A stretch of DNA of 64,000 bases from Microbacterium sp. TNHR37B (GTDB lineage: Bacteria > Actinomycetota > Actinomycetes > Actinomycetales > Microbacteriaceae): assembly GCF_001620065.1 (NCBI RefSeq), contig NZ_LQGV01000003.1:992001-1056000 (forward strand), written 5' to 3'. Under the pieces are notes generated by a model. That model worked only from the letters and a program-made list of their open reading frames with translations. It searched no databases and was not told the DNA's origin. Both the position numbers and the translations under genes were made by a program. This document shows positions 46,178 to 54,249 of the stretch, one piece after another; the stretch's first letter is position 1; every line of letters starts with the position of its first letter.

Positions 46178-46543
46178 GTGACGCACACGCACCAGTACGA
46201 ACTCATGGTCATCCTTGACCCCGAGGTCGACGAGCGCCAGGTCGCTCCCAAGCTCGACGGTTTCCTGAAGGTCATCACCGCAGATGGTGGCTCGATCGAC
46301 AACGTCGACGTGTGGGGCAAGCGCCGTCTCGCGTACGAGATCCAGAAGAAGAACGAGGGCATCTACGCCGTCGTCAACTTCACCGCTACCAGCGCCGCCA
46401 CGCAGGAGCTCGACCGTCAGCTCAAGCTGAACGAGCAGATCATGCGCACCAAGGTTCTCCGTGCCGAAGAGGCGATGGCCATGGTCGCCGCCGAGAAGGA
46501 GCGCGCCGAGGCCAAGGCTGCCCGCAAGGCTGCGAAGGCCTGA
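46178..46543 (+). CDS. rpsF: 30S ribosomal protein S6 (bS6)
   Basis: Small-subunit ribosomal protein that pairs with S18. 121 residues from a GTG with a very strong GAAGGAGGTGGG ribosome site. Sequence is typical: [53 protein letters not shown], with an Ala/Lys-rich C-terminal extension ([18 protein letters not shown]). First gene of rpsF-ssb-rpsR-rplI. Confidence 0.97.
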   Translation: MTHTHQYELMVILDPEVDERQVAPKLDGFLKVITADGGSIDNVDVWGKRRLAYEIQKKNEGIYAVVNFTATSAATQELDRQLKLNEQIMRTKVLRAEEAMAMVAAEKERAEAKAARKAAKA

Positions 46544-46548
46544 CGACG

Positions 46549-47043
46549 ATGGCCGGCGAGACCGTCATCACCGTCGTGGGCAACCTCACGGCAGACCCCG
46601 AGCTGCGCTACACGCAGAACGGCCTGCCGGTCGCGAACTTCACGATCGCGTCGACTCCGCGCAACTTCGACCGCCAGGCAGGCGAGTGGAAGGACGGCGA
46701 AGCGCTGTTCCTCCGCGCGTCGGTGTGGCGCGAGTTCGCCGAGCACGTGGCCGGTTCGCTCACCAAGGGCATGCGGGTCATCGCGACCGGCCGTCTGAAG
46801 CAGCGCTCCTACCAGGATCGCGAGGGCAACAACCGCACGGCGATCGAGCTGGAGGTCGACGAGATCGGCCCCTCGCTCCGCTACGCGACCGCCCAGGTCA
46901 CCCGCGCCGCTTCCGGCGGTGGCGGCGGTGGCCAGTCGCGTCCCCAGGTCCAGCAGGAAGAGCCGTGGGCGACCCCCGGCTCTGCTGCTCCGGATGCCTG
47001 GAGCGCTCCCGGCGCCGGCTACGGCGACGACACCCCGTTCTGA
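46549..47043 (+). CDS. ssb: Single-stranded DNA-binding protein
   Basis: Tetrameric OB-fold protein coating single-stranded DNA during replication and repair. 164 residues from the ATG at 46549 ([36 protein letters not shown]); an extended upstream frame overlaps rpsF and is rejected. OB-fold core with [29 protein letters not shown], Gly/Pro/Gln-rich linker, and the acidic tip DDTPF that docks partner proteins. Six bases downstream of rpsF. Confidence 0.96.
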   Translation: MAGETVITVVGNLTADPELRYTQNGLPVANFTIASTPRNFDRQAGEWKDGEALFLRASVWREFAEHVAGSLTKGMRVIATGRLKQRSYQDREGNNRTAIELEVDEIGPSLRYATAQVTRAASGGGGGGQSRPQVQQEEPWATPGSAAPDAWSAPGAGYGDDTPF

Positions 47044-47090
47044 TCAAGACTCCGGATGCCGCGGCATCCGACATCACCTAAGGAAACAAC

Positions 47091-47345
47091 ATGGCTGGAA
47101 AGGCTACCGGCGATCGCCGCAAGCCGCGGAAGGGCGCCAAGAACGCCGCTCCCGCGAAGGCGATCCGCGTCGGCGTCATCGACTACAAGGACGTCGCAAC
47201 GCTTCGTAAGTTCATCTCGGAGCGCGGGAAGATCCGCGCCCGTCGTATCACCGGTGTCTCGGTGCAGGAGCAGCGTCTGATCGCCAAGGCGATCAAGAAC
47301 GCGCGCGAAATGGCGCTCCTGCCTTACGCCGGCGCTGGCCGCTAA
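47091..47345 (+). CDS. rpsR: 30S ribosomal protein S18 (bS18)
   Basis: Small-subunit ribosomal protein partnering S6. 84 residues, with [55 protein letters not shown]. The usual Cys residues of the zinc-binding version are absent, so this is the zinc-independent (C-minus) form. Lies between ssb and rplI. Confidence 0.97.
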   Translation: MAGKATGDRRKPRKGAKNAAPAKAIRVGVIDYKDVATLRKFISERGKIRARRITGVSVQEQRLIAKAIKNAREMALLPYAGAGR

Positions 47346-47356
47346 GGGGTCCCGAC

Positions 47357-47809
47357 ATGGCAAAGCTGATTCTCACGAACGAGGTCGCCGGGCTCGGAAG
47401 CGCCGGTGACGTCATCGAGGTCAAGAACGGGTACGCCCGCAACTACCTCATCCCCCAGGGCTTCGCAGTGGCCTGGACCCGCGGTGGCGAGAAGCAGGTG
47501 GCGTCCATCCGCGCCGCCCGTGACGCCCGCGCGATCCACGACCACGAAGAGGCCGTGGCGCTGAAGAACTCGCTCGAGTCGAACAAGGTCAAGCTGTCGG
47601 TCAAGGCCGGCGCCGAGGGCCGCCTGTTCGGTTCGGTCAAGACCGCCGACGTGGCCGACGCCGTCAAGGCCGCCGGTCTCGGCGAGCTCGACAAGCGCAA
47701 GATCCACATCACCTCGCCGATCAAGTCGGTGGGCGAGCACGAGGCGACCGTTCGTCTGCGTGACGACCTCACCGCCGTGATCACCCTGCAGGTGGTCGCC
47801 GCGAAGTAA
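47357..47809 (+). CDS. rplI: 50S ribosomal protein L9 (bL9)
   Basis: Large-subunit ribosomal protein. 150 residues, starting [37 protein letters not shown], the conserved N-domain, then a helix and the C-domain [33 protein letters not shown]. Last gene of the rpsF operon, followed by a hairpin at 47822-47855. Confidence 0.97.
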   Translation: MAKLILTNEVAGLGSAGDVIEVKNGYARNYLIPQGFAVAWTRGGEKQVASIRAARDARAIHDHEEAVALKNSLESNKVKLSVKAGAEGRLFGSVKTADVADAVKAAGLGELDKRKIHITSPIKSVGEHEATVRLRDDLTAVITLQVVAAK

Positions 47810-47821
47810 TCGCGTCGATAT

Positions 47822-47855
47822 CGAAGGGCCGTGGGAGTGATCCTGCGGCCCTTCG
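47822..47855 (+). terminator. Terminator after rplI
   Basis: 10-base-pair stem CGAAGGGCCG / CGGCCCTTCG with a 14-base loop, 13 bases after the rplI stop and followed by T-containing sequence (TCGTTTCC). Confidence 0.8.
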
Positions 47856-47873
47856 TCGTTTCCCGGGGTCTCG

Positions 47874-48212
47874 CTACCCCGCAACTGTCGTCTGGATCAC
47901 AGCGACGGCCGTCACCGTTGCCACGACGAGCAGGGCGATGGATACCGTGGGTGCCCACCAGCTCGACTGCTGCCGGAGGCCTCGGGCGATGATGATGACC
48001 GTGCTCAGCACGGGGAGCGCGATCAGGAGGCCGCGGAAGCTGACGAAGGTCACCCATATGGTGTTGCTGCAGGTGTCGTCCGCGCACCCGGCCACCGACA
48101 TCGTCTGCAGGGTGACGTACCAGTGCGCAGCCACCGACAGCGCGATCAGTGCGATCAGGATCAACACCGCGCGCGGTCTCTCGGTCGGGCTGCCGCCGGG
48201 TGCTCGTCTCAC
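47874..48212 (-). CDS. Hypothetical membrane protein
   Basis: Unrecognised 112-residue protein with three predicted membrane segments (about residues 15-32: AVLILIALIALSVAAHW; 53-75: WVTFVSFRGLLIALPVLSTVII; 87-106: TVSIALLVVATVTAVAVIQ) and two Cys in the first loop (GCADDTC) that could pair outside. Basic, Pro-rich N-terminus. Converges with the rpsF operon; no functional hint from neighbours. Confidence 0.65.
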   Translation of the reverse strand: MRRAPGGSPTERPRAVLILIALIALSVAAHWYVTLQTMSVAGCADDTCSNTIWVTFVSFRGLLIALPVLSTVIIIARGLRQQSSWWAPTVSIALLVVATVTAVAVIQTTVAG

Positions 48213-48258
48213 GGTCTCAACCTAGCCAACCCCGGGAGAGTCTCGCCGGGTGCGGGCA

Positions 48259-48307
48259 AGCGAAGGCGGGGACGCCGCGCCAGGCTGAGCCGGCGTCCCC
48301 GTTCGCT
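48259..48307 (-). terminator. Terminator after the chaplin-like gene
   Basis: Stem GGGGACGCCG (48268-48277) / CGGCGTCCCC (48291-48300), extended by AGCGAA (48259-48264) / TTCGCT (48302-48307), in the spacer just past the stop of the surface-protein gene. Confidence 0.75.
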
Positions 48308-48314
48308 CCTGCCA

Positions 48315-49925
48315 TCAGATCGTGCGGCGCGTCAGACGCATCACCCCTCCCCCGATCATCAGCAGAAGTGCGAGGGCCGCGAAGGGCAGCAGAGGCTGTC
48401 CACCCGTCTCGGCCAGGGCCACCGCGGTGGGTGCTGCCGCGGGCGAGCCGACGATCGTCGTCCCGTCCGTCGGCGTGCCCGACCCGTCATCCGAGGGGTC
48501 CGACGGGGTGCCCGGTTGTGTCGGGGTGCCCGGATCAGTGGGCGTTCCCGGTTCGGTGGGCGTTCCCGGGTCGGCCGGGTCGGTCGGGTCGGTCGGGTCG
48601 GTCGGATCCGTCGGGTCGGTGGGGTCGGTGGGGTCGGTCGGATCCGTCGGGTCTGTCGGGACGACCGGCGTGGTCGTCTCGCTGTCCCCGACCACCGAGA
48701 TCGCGTTCCCGCCGAGCGTCACCGGAACCGACACCGGGAGCGCCAGCTGGGTGCCGCTCAGCAGACCCTCGGTGCCGGACGTGACCGGGCCGATCCCCGT
48801 CCCGGAAGCCGTGCCGCTGCCGGTGGTGGTGCCGGTGCTGGTGCTGTCCCCGAGGACGGAGATGGCGTTCCCGCCGACCGTCACGGGCAGTTCGACCGGT
48901 GCGAGGACCTGGCTGCCGGAGGCGACGCCGTCGGAGCCGCTGGTGGTGGTGCCATCCGTGGCGCTGTCGGCGTCACCCGAGCTACCGCCGCTGCCGGTGG
49001 TGGTGCCGGTGCTGGTGCTGTCTCCGAGGAGGGAGATGGCGTTCCCGCCGACCGTCACGGGCAGTTCGACCGGTGCGAGGACCTGGCTGCCGGAGGCGAC
49101 GCCGTCGGAGCCGCTGGTGGTGGTGCCGTCGGTGGCGCTGTCCGTGACACCCGAGCCGGTGCCGGTGGTGGTGCCGGTGCTGGTGCTGTCTCCGAGGAGG
49201 GAGATGGCGTTGCCGCCGACCGTCACGGGCAGTTCGACAGGTGCGACGACCTGGCTGCCGGAGGCGATGCCGTCCGACCCGCTGGTGGTGGTTCCGTCGG
49301 TGGTGGTGCCGTCGGGGGTGCTGTCGGCGTCACCCGAGCTACCGCCGCTGCCGGTGGTGGTGCCGGTGCTGGTGCTGTCTCCGAGGAGGGAGATGGCGTT
49401 GCCGCCGACCGTGACGGGCAGTTCGACGGGGGCGACGACCTGGCTGCCGGAGGCGATGCCGTCCGACCCGCTCGTCGTCGCACCGTCGCTCTCAGGAGCG
49501 CTCGCGTCGGCATCCGACGTGGACTCCGCCTCCGACGCCTCCGACGTCGACTCCGATGCGGTGTCGCCGGCCACCGAGACCGCGTTGTCCTTCACGGTGA
49601 CGGGCACCTTTACCGACACGATGGCCTGCGATCCGGAGGCTGTGCCGTCCTCACCGCTGGTGGATGCCTTCGACGACGAGGTCGAGCCCTCCGTCGACTC
49701 CGCTTGTGCGGTGGATTCGTCCGATGAGCTCGACGAGTCGCCGACCACCGAGATGCCGTTGCCGGACACCTCGATCGGCACCGACACGTCGATCAGGCCC
49801 TGGGTTCCCGACAGGAGGCCGTCGTCGCCGTTGGTATCGGCTGCCATCGCAACCGTTGCGCCGCCGAGCGTCAGCCCGCCGGCGAGGAGCGTGCCCCAGA
49901 GGGCGCGCTTGATGAAAGTACGCAT
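48315..49925 (-). CDS. Chaplin-like repeat surface protein with LAETG sortase signal
   Basis: Putative cell-wall-anchored protein. 536 residues. Signal peptide about residues 1-28 (RALWGTLLAGGLTLGGATVAMA), then seven repeats of about 28 residues of the pattern GxGSQxxxPVxLPVTVGGNAISxxGDS, resembling the chaplin core of aerial-hypha coat proteins, separated by Ser/Thr/Gly/Asp-rich linkers. A Pro-Thr-Asp repeat tract follows, then LAETG at about 504-508, a membrane segment and a basic tail (MRLTRRTI), a class E-type sorting signal. The repeats lack the paired Cys of short chaplins. No sortase gene is in the window. Surface adhesion or hydrophobicity is a guess. Confidence 0.82.
   Translation of the reverse strand: MRTFIKRALWGTLLAGGLTLGGATVAMAADTNGDDGLLSGTQGLIDVSVPIEVSGNGISVVGDSSSSSDESTAQAESTEGSTSSSKASTSGEDGTASGSQAIVSVKVPVTVKDNAVSVAGDTASESTSEASEAESTSDADASAPESDGATTSGSDGIASGSQVVAPVELPVTVGGNAISLLGDSTSTGTTTGSGGSSGDADSTPDGTTTDGTTTSGSDGIASGSQVVAPVELPVTVGGNAISLLGDSTSTGTTTGTGSGVTDSATDGTTTSGSDGVASGSQVLAPVELPVTVGGNAISLLGDSTSTGTTTGSGGSSGDADSATDGTTTSGSDGVASGSQVLAPVELPVTVGGNAISVLGDSTSTGTTTGSGTASGTGIGPVTSGTEGLLSGTQLALPVSVPVTLGGNAISVVGDSETTTPVVPTDPTDPTDPTDPTDPTDPTDPTDPTDPADPGTPTEPGTPTDPGTPTQPGTPSDPSDDGSGTPTDGTTIVGSPAAAPTAVALAETGGQPLLPFAALALLLMIGGGVMRLTRRTI
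48568..48660 (-). repeat. Nine-base tandem repeat encoding a Pro-Thr-Asp tract
   Basis: About ten tandem units of GGGTCGGTC (plus-strand sense), with variants such as GGATCCGTC, inside the chaplin-like gene; encodes (Asp-Pro-Thr)n in the wall-spanning region. Such tracts can change length by slippage. Confidence 0.85.
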
Positions 49926-49967
49926 GAGTCCTTCTCCTTGTGAACGTGGGGGAGCGCGCGAACGCGC

Positions 49968-50005
49968 GGGATACCGTGTGCTGCGCGGGGGCGCAGCGGT
50001 ATCCC
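49968..50005 (-). terminator. Hairpin between the two surface-protein genes
   Basis: Stem GGGATACCG (49968-49976) / CGGTATCCC (49997-50005), inner stem CTGCGC / GCGCAG with loop GGGG and a 4-base bulge. It follows the stop of the Thr/Val-rich gene by 3 bases and precedes the chaplin-like start by only 42 bases, so it may act as an attenuator. Confidence 0.65.
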
Positions 50006-50008
50006 CGT

Positions 50009-51067
50009 TCAGTCGGGAGAGACCTCGTGCGTGACGAGCGGGTTGGGCGGCACGTCGTCATCGGACAGACCCGACGCGTGCGACCAGGCAAGACGCACGA
50101 GCAGGGAGTCCGACACAGGGAGTGCGCCCATCCCGGAGGAGGGGCTGGAGCCGGCCGACGACGACAGGGCAGTCGTCGGCGCAGCGGTCAGGGGGAAGAA
50201 GAGGGGGGAGCCGTCGAGGGGCGCGTGCTGTCGCACGGGGGAGGCGACGGAGAACGGTGAGGGTGCCGTTCCGGCCCTGGCAAACGCGGCTGGGGGGAAT
50301 GCCGCCGAGGAGGCGCCGAGGGCCGGAACGGCCGTGTCCCGCTCGCTCGTCCGCGAGGGGAAGGAGGCGTCGGTGGGTGAGGCCGCAGCAGGGGCAGGAA
50401 CGGCGCCGGGCTCGTCGCCGGGGATGACCCCCGACGGCTCCTCGGAGCCCGTTCCCGGCGAGGGGAGAGGCGGGGTCACGGCGTCGACGGAGGTGTCGAC
50501 GACCTCCACGACGGTGTCCACGGCGGAGTCCACCATGTCGGTCACCGCGCCGACCACCGTGTCGACGGTCGACTCGACGGCCTTCGTCGCTCCGGAGACG
50601 ACGGTGGTGGCGTGCTCGGCCGTGCGGTCGACGACCTTGTCCACGGTGTCGGCCACGGAGTCCACCGCGTCGGCCACGCGGGTCTTCTCGACCACCTTCC
50701 CCACGACGGGGGCGCTGCGCACCGCCTTCGTCACGGTCGACGTCGCCGTGTGGGCGGGCCGACTCTTGGTCACCGCGGTGACGGTGGAGGTGGTCTTCTC
50801 GACGACGGCGGAGGTCGTGTCGGTGACCGTCTCCGTCGTCGTGGCCGTGGCGTCGGTGAGGTCGCCCGTCGCGTCGTCCACGAGGCCGGTCACGGCACCC
50901 AAGATCCCTCGCCCGTCTTCGTTGTCGTCGGCCGCGTGCGAGGGTGCGGCGCCGAGCCCGAAGAGGAGGGAGAGTGCGAGCCACGCGAAGGCCACGCCGA
51001 CGGCGGACAGCGCAATGCGCTGCCAGGTTCCTGCGTGCCCCGGGGGGTGGGACGCGGTGTCGGCCAT
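50009..51067 (-). CDS. Thr/Val-rich membrane-anchored protein of unknown function
   Basis: Not recognised. 352 residues. One hydrophobic segment at about residues 20-45 (ALSAVGVAFAWLALSLLFGLGAAPSHA), a signal peptide or anchor. Residues about 56-195 are made of amphipathic Asp/Thr/Val/Ala units (VDDATGDLTDATATTTETVTD, DAVDSVADTVDKVVDRT, STVDTVVGAVTDMVDSAVDTVVEVVD) with a helical heptad look. The C-terminal part is Ser/Pro/Ala-rich and probably disordered. It precedes the chaplin-like gene on the same strand, so a joint surface role is plausible. No homologous function was recalled. Confidence 0.7.
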   Translation of the reverse strand: MADTASHPPGHAGTWQRIALSAVGVAFAWLALSLLFGLGAAPSHAADDNEDGRGILGAVTGLVDDATGDLTDATATTTETVTDTTSAVVEKTTSTVTAVTKSRPAHTATSTVTKAVRSAPVVGKVVEKTRVADAVDSVADTVDKVVDRTAEHATTVVSGATKAVESTVDTVVGAVTDMVDSAVDTVVEVVDTSVDAVTPPLPSPGTGSEEPSGVIPGDEPGAVPAPAAASPTDASFPSRTSERDTAVPALGASSAAFPPAAFARAGTAPSPFSVASPVRQHAPLDGSPLFFPLTAAPTTALSSSAGSSPSSGMGALPVSDSLLVRLAWSHASGLSDDDVPPNPLVTHEVSPD

Positions 51068-51550
51068 GGTTCACCTCCGTCGCATGCTCGACGTTGTGGC
51101 TTCGTTCGCCACAGTTATGGGTGCCTGGTGCGCACGAAGTTAGCCACTTCGCCCGCGGATGTCTAGGGGGGTTGCGCTTCTTTTCGCGGCGTGATCCGGC
51201 ACTCCTCGCGGCGACACGCCCGTGATGAATCCGGATGCCGTCTCGACTTGACAAATCCAGAGTTATCCCCGTGGTTGTCCCCAGATCGACCGCGCCGCCT
51301 CAACCTTCAAGTGGCACTTCACACACGTTTCTCCTCCACAGGCTGTGGAACAAGGAACCGCAGGTCAGAGGGGAGATTGCGGAGAAGATTCGTCGGGATC
51401 CCGGGCGTTTTCCACAGAAGCTGTACACAGGCTGTGCGGCGTTTCGCGCATCTTCTCCACACAGTTATCCACAGGCGCGTTTGCGAGTGTCGGAGGGCGT
51501 GCCTAGCGTGGCGTGTGGCTCGATGGGTGGGCTGCGGAAGGGGAGTGCGC
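51068..51550. promoter_or_regulatory. Long dnaB leader with DnaA-box-like sites
   Basis: 483-base non-coding region before dnaB. It contains a perfect DnaA box TTATCCACA at 51465-51473, a near-match TTATCCCCG at 51263-51271, and many partial TCCACA/TGTGGA motifs between 51330 and 51475. TTGACA at 51248-51253 is a possible -35 element. This looks like a DnaA-controlled promoter for dnaB; it also contains the divergent promoter of the Thr/Val-rich gene. Confidence 0.6.
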
Positions 51551-52930
51551 ATGTCGATCGCCGACATCTCGGAGGAGCGCCTCGGCGGCCCGTCCGGAGA
51601 TCGCGGTCACGATCGCACCCCGCCGCACGATCTGCTGGCCGAGCAGAGCACGCTCGGTGGAATGCTGCTCTCGCCCGACGCCGTCGCCGATGTCGTCGAG
51701 GCCCTGCGCGGCACCGACTTCTACGTGCCCAAGCACGAGCTGATCTTCGAGGCCATCCTCTCGCTGTACTCGCACGGCGAGCCCACCGACGTCATCGCCG
51801 TCACCGACGAGCTCATCAAGACGGGCGACCTGCAGCGCTCCGGCGGCGCGGACTATCTGCACTCGCTCACCTCGATCGTTCCCACGGCGGCGAACTCCGC
51901 CTACTACGCGTCGATCGTCCGCGAGCGTGCGCTGCTGCGGCGCCTCGTCGAGGCCGGTACTCGCATCGTGCAGATGGGATACAACGGCCAGGGCGAGGCG
52001 CTCGACCTCGTCAACAACGCGCAGGCCGAGATCTACTCCGTCACCGGTGCCGAGCAGGCCGAGGACTACGTGCCGCTCGAGGTCGCCGTCGGTGTCGCCA
52101 TCGAGGAGATCGAGGCCGCACGTGGTCGCGACGGTCAGATGACCGGCATCCCCACGGGCTTCGCGGGTCTCGACCAGCTGACCAACGGCCTCCACCCGGG
52201 CCAGATGATCGTCGTCGCCGCACGTCCCGCCATGGGGAAGTCCACGCTCGCGCTCGACTTCGCCCGCGCGGCCGCCATCAAGCACAACCACCCCACGATC
52301 TTCTTCTCCCTCGAAATGGGAAAGAGCGAGATCGCAATGCGTCTCATGAGCGCGGAGGGAGCCGTGCCGCTCCAGAGCATGCGTAAGGGCATGCTCGACA
52401 ACCGCGACTGGACGACCATCGCCTCCACCCGTGGCCGCATCAACGACGCGCCCCTCTATATCGACGACAGCCCCAACATGACGCTCGTCGAGATCCGCGC
52501 CAAGTGCCGCAAGCTCAAGCAGCGGGTGGGGCTGAAGATGGTGGTCATCGACTACCTCCAGCTCATGACCAGCGGCAAGCGCGTCGAGAGCCGCCAGCAG
52601 GAGGTCTCGGAGTTCTCCCGTGCCCTCAAGCTCCTCGCGAAGGAGCTGCAGGTGCCGGTGATCGCGCTGTCGCAGCTGAACCGTGGTCCCGAGCAGCGCG
52701 CCGACAAGAAGCCCGCCATCAGCGACCTGCGTGAATCGGGCTCGATCGAGCAGGACGCCGACATGGTGATCCTGCTGCACCGCGAGGCCGCCTACGAGAA
52801 GGACAGCCCCCGCGCCGGCGAGGCCGACCTGATCGTCGCCAAGCACCGTAACGGCCCGACCGACACCGTCACCGTCGCCTTCCAGGGTCACTTCTCCCGC
52901 TTCACCGATATGGCGAACGACTTCCAGTAG
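51551..52930 (+). CDS. dnaB: Replicative DNA helicase DnaB
   Basis: Hexameric 5'-3' helicase of the replication fork. 459 residues from the ATG at 51551 (MSIADISEERLGG). N-terminal domain DLLAEQSTLGGMLLSPDAVADVVEAL, then the RecA-like domain: GFAGLDQLTNGLHPGQMIVVAARPAMGKSTLALDFARA with Walker A ARPAMGKST, FFSLEMGKSEIAMRLMSAE, Walker B KMVVIDYLQLM and SDLRESGSIEQDADMVILLHR. No intein. It follows rplI in many actinobacteria; here two surface-protein genes intervene. Confidence 0.97.
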   Translation: MSIADISEERLGGPSGDRGHDRTPPHDLLAEQSTLGGMLLSPDAVADVVEALRGTDFYVPKHELIFEAILSLYSHGEPTDVIAVTDELIKTGDLQRSGGADYLHSLTSIVPTAANSAYYASIVRERALLRRLVEAGTRIVQMGYNGQGEALDLVNNAQAEIYSVTGAEQAEDYVPLEVAVGVAIEEIEAARGRDGQMTGIPTGFAGLDQLTNGLHPGQMIVVAARPAMGKSTLALDFARAAAIKHNHPTIFFSLEMGKSEIAMRLMSAEGAVPLQSMRKGMLDNRDWTTIASTRGRINDAPLYIDDSPNMTLVEIRAKCRKLKQRVGLKMVVIDYLQLMTSGKRVESRQQEVSEFSRALKLLAKELQVPVIALSQLNRGPEQRADKKPAISDLRESGSIEQDADMVILLHREAAYEKDSPRAGEADLIVAKHRNGPTDTVTVAFQGHFSRFTDMANDFQ

Positions 52931-52973
52931 ACGCTGTAGGTTCCACGCCGAAATGACATATTCCACGGGTAGT

Positions 52974-52998
52974 TGGCAGGCACTTGGCATCCCTGCCA
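52974..52998 (+). terminator. Weak hairpin after dnaB
   Basis: Seven-pair stem TGGCAGG / CCTGCCA with an 11-base loop, 44 bases after the dnaB stop, followed by TTTGCT. Possible terminator. Confidence 0.45.
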
Positions 52999-53026
52999 TT
53001 TGCTGTGGACGATTGAGGGGTTCGGT

Positions 53027-53281
53027 GTGACTGATGCCAGCGAGACGGTGACCAGTCCACTGAGGCTCGAGTCGCTCGTTCCACGGTTCGTGAGCGACCA
53101 GCACGGCACTTATCGCGACGAGCTCGTCGACCTGCTCACCGACGACGATCGACGCGCGCGCGTATGGAATATCGCGTTGACCGGGGGGTACGGCAGCGGG
53201 AAGAGTAGCGTGCTCGCGGGCGTGCGAGACCAGCTCGGCAAGCGCGTGGTTGAGATCTCACTGTCTACGGGCTCCACCTGA
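53027..53281 (+). pseudogene. Truncated YobI-like P-loop NTPase
   Basis: Only the first 84 residues of what appears to be a very large P-loop NTPase of the YobI type (full members exceed 1000 residues, by family knowledge). From the GTG at 53027: PLRLESLVPRFVSDQHGTYRDELV, then VWNIALTGGYGSGKSSVLAGV with Walker A at 53-60, and RVVEISLST, after which homology stops abruptly and a tyrosine-recombinase-like reading frame begins in a different frame at about 53263. A short out-of-frame tail (GST) ends it. It is non-functional here and marks the left junction of the island. Confidence 0.65.
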
Positions 53282-53670
53282 CCCGCATCGCAGCGATCAC
53301 CCGCGCACAAGTCGATACGACCGCGCGCCCCATGACGCTGACGGTCGGAACTGAACCGATCGAGCTGCCCGAAGTCCTCGCCGAAGCAATGGTCCAGCTG
53401 CTCGACGGCAACCGCTCCGACACTTGGCTCTTCCCGGGCAGGAACCCGGGCCGACCGATCACCCCCGGGCCGCTCAGCCGTCGACTCCGTCAAGAAGGAC
53501 TCCTCGCCGGCAGCGCTCGTGTCACCGCGCTGATGGACCTCACCCGACAACTGCATCCTCGAATCGTGTCCGACCTGCTCGGCATCACGGCGTCATCAGC
53601 TGCCGCCTGGGCACGCCTCTCCGGGGGCGAATGGTCCGACTATCCCGCGCTGCGCTCAACCTCGACCTGA
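53263..53670 (+). pseudogene. Integrase (tyrosine-recombinase-related) C-terminal remnant
   Basis: The open frame lacks a start and begins at the junction: VYGLHLTRIAAITRAQVDTTA, then MTLTVGTEPIELPEVLAEAMVQLLDG and a C-terminal motif LHPRIVSDLLGITASSAAAWARLSGGEWSDYPALRS seen in actinobacterial phage- or transposon-type integrases. About 135 residues remain. The catalytic Arg/His/Tyr residues of tyrosine recombinases cannot all be placed, so it is inactive. It probably is what is left of the element that delivered the island. Family call is tentative. Confidence 0.6.
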
Positions 53671-53744
53671 GCACCAATGGCCTCCCGCTACGCTTGCGCC
53701 TCCAGTGGGACTGCCTGAATTATCGGACAGACCCCCGGGCTTGG

Positions 53745-54134
53745 CTACAGATAGCGGCAGACCTGATCCGAGCTGCACGTGTCGGGCTCGACGTGCTCGG
53801 CCTGGTCGCGGAGCCCGGCGAGGGTGTCGCGCAGGTCGTGGAGCTGCCTGAGCTGCTGGTCGATATCGGTGAGGCGTGCGTCGAGGAGGTCGCGGACGTG
53901 GCTGCAGGGCGCTTGGCCGTGGTCGCGGATGTGGAGGATCTGCTGGATCTGGGCGAGGGTGAGTCCAGCGGCTTGGCCGCGGTGGATGAAGTCGATTCGG
54001 GCGATGGTCTCGGCGGTGTAGTTGCGGTAGCCGCTGGGCGTGCGCCCGGCCGGCGGCAGGAGCCCCTGGTCCTCGTAGAACCGCAACGTCTTCGCCGTGG
54101 TGCCGGCCGCGTCGGCGAGCTCTCCGATCCGCAT
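53745..54134 (-). CDS. merR: MerR family mercury-responsive regulator
   Basis: Metal-sensing regulator that bends the mer promoter. 129 residues. N-terminal helix-turn-helix MRIGELADAAGTTAKTLRFYEDQGLLPPAGRTPSGYRNY, dimerisation helix, and three Cys at 77, 120 and 126 (APCSHV, TCSSDQVC), matching in number and arrangement the mercury-binding Cys set of MerR. Divergent from merA, with the regulated promoter between them at 54173-54204. Confidence 0.88.
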   Translation of the reverse strand: MRIGELADAAGTTAKTLRFYEDQGLLPPAGRTPSGYRNYTAETIARIDFIHRGQAAGLTLAQIQQILHIRDHGQAPCSHVRDLLDARLTDIDQQLRQLHDLRDTLAGLRDQAEHVEPDTCSSDQVCRYL

Positions 54135-54172
54135 TCCCCGCCCCCCCTTTTCGCTGGTCGCAAATTTCGTGC

Positions 54173-54204
54173 TTGACCTTCCCCTGTGGTGGAAGGTTCA
54201 TGAT
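54173..54204 (+). promoter_or_regulatory. MerR-type promoter and operator of merA
   Basis: -35 TTGACC (54173-54178), then -10 CATGAT (54199-54204) with a 20-base spacer, unusually long as in MerR-controlled promoters. Inverted repeat ACCTTCC-N8-GGAAGGT (54176-54197) fills the spacer, the expected MerR binding position. Confidence 0.85.
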
Positions 54205-54249
54205 GAGTGTATCAGCGGGATGTTCCAAGATGTCCAGGGAGGAATAAGG

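Noticed and set aside
48568..49500. CRISPR array
   Set aside because: The repeats are in-frame protein-coding units of the surface gene with repetitive linkers, not unique spacers; no cas genes nearby.
53027..53281. An active defence NTPase
   Set aside because: Only 84 residues remain, so no working system can be claimed.
53263..53670. A functional integrase
   Set aside because: No start codon at a sensible place and no complete catalytic residue set; treated as a remnant.
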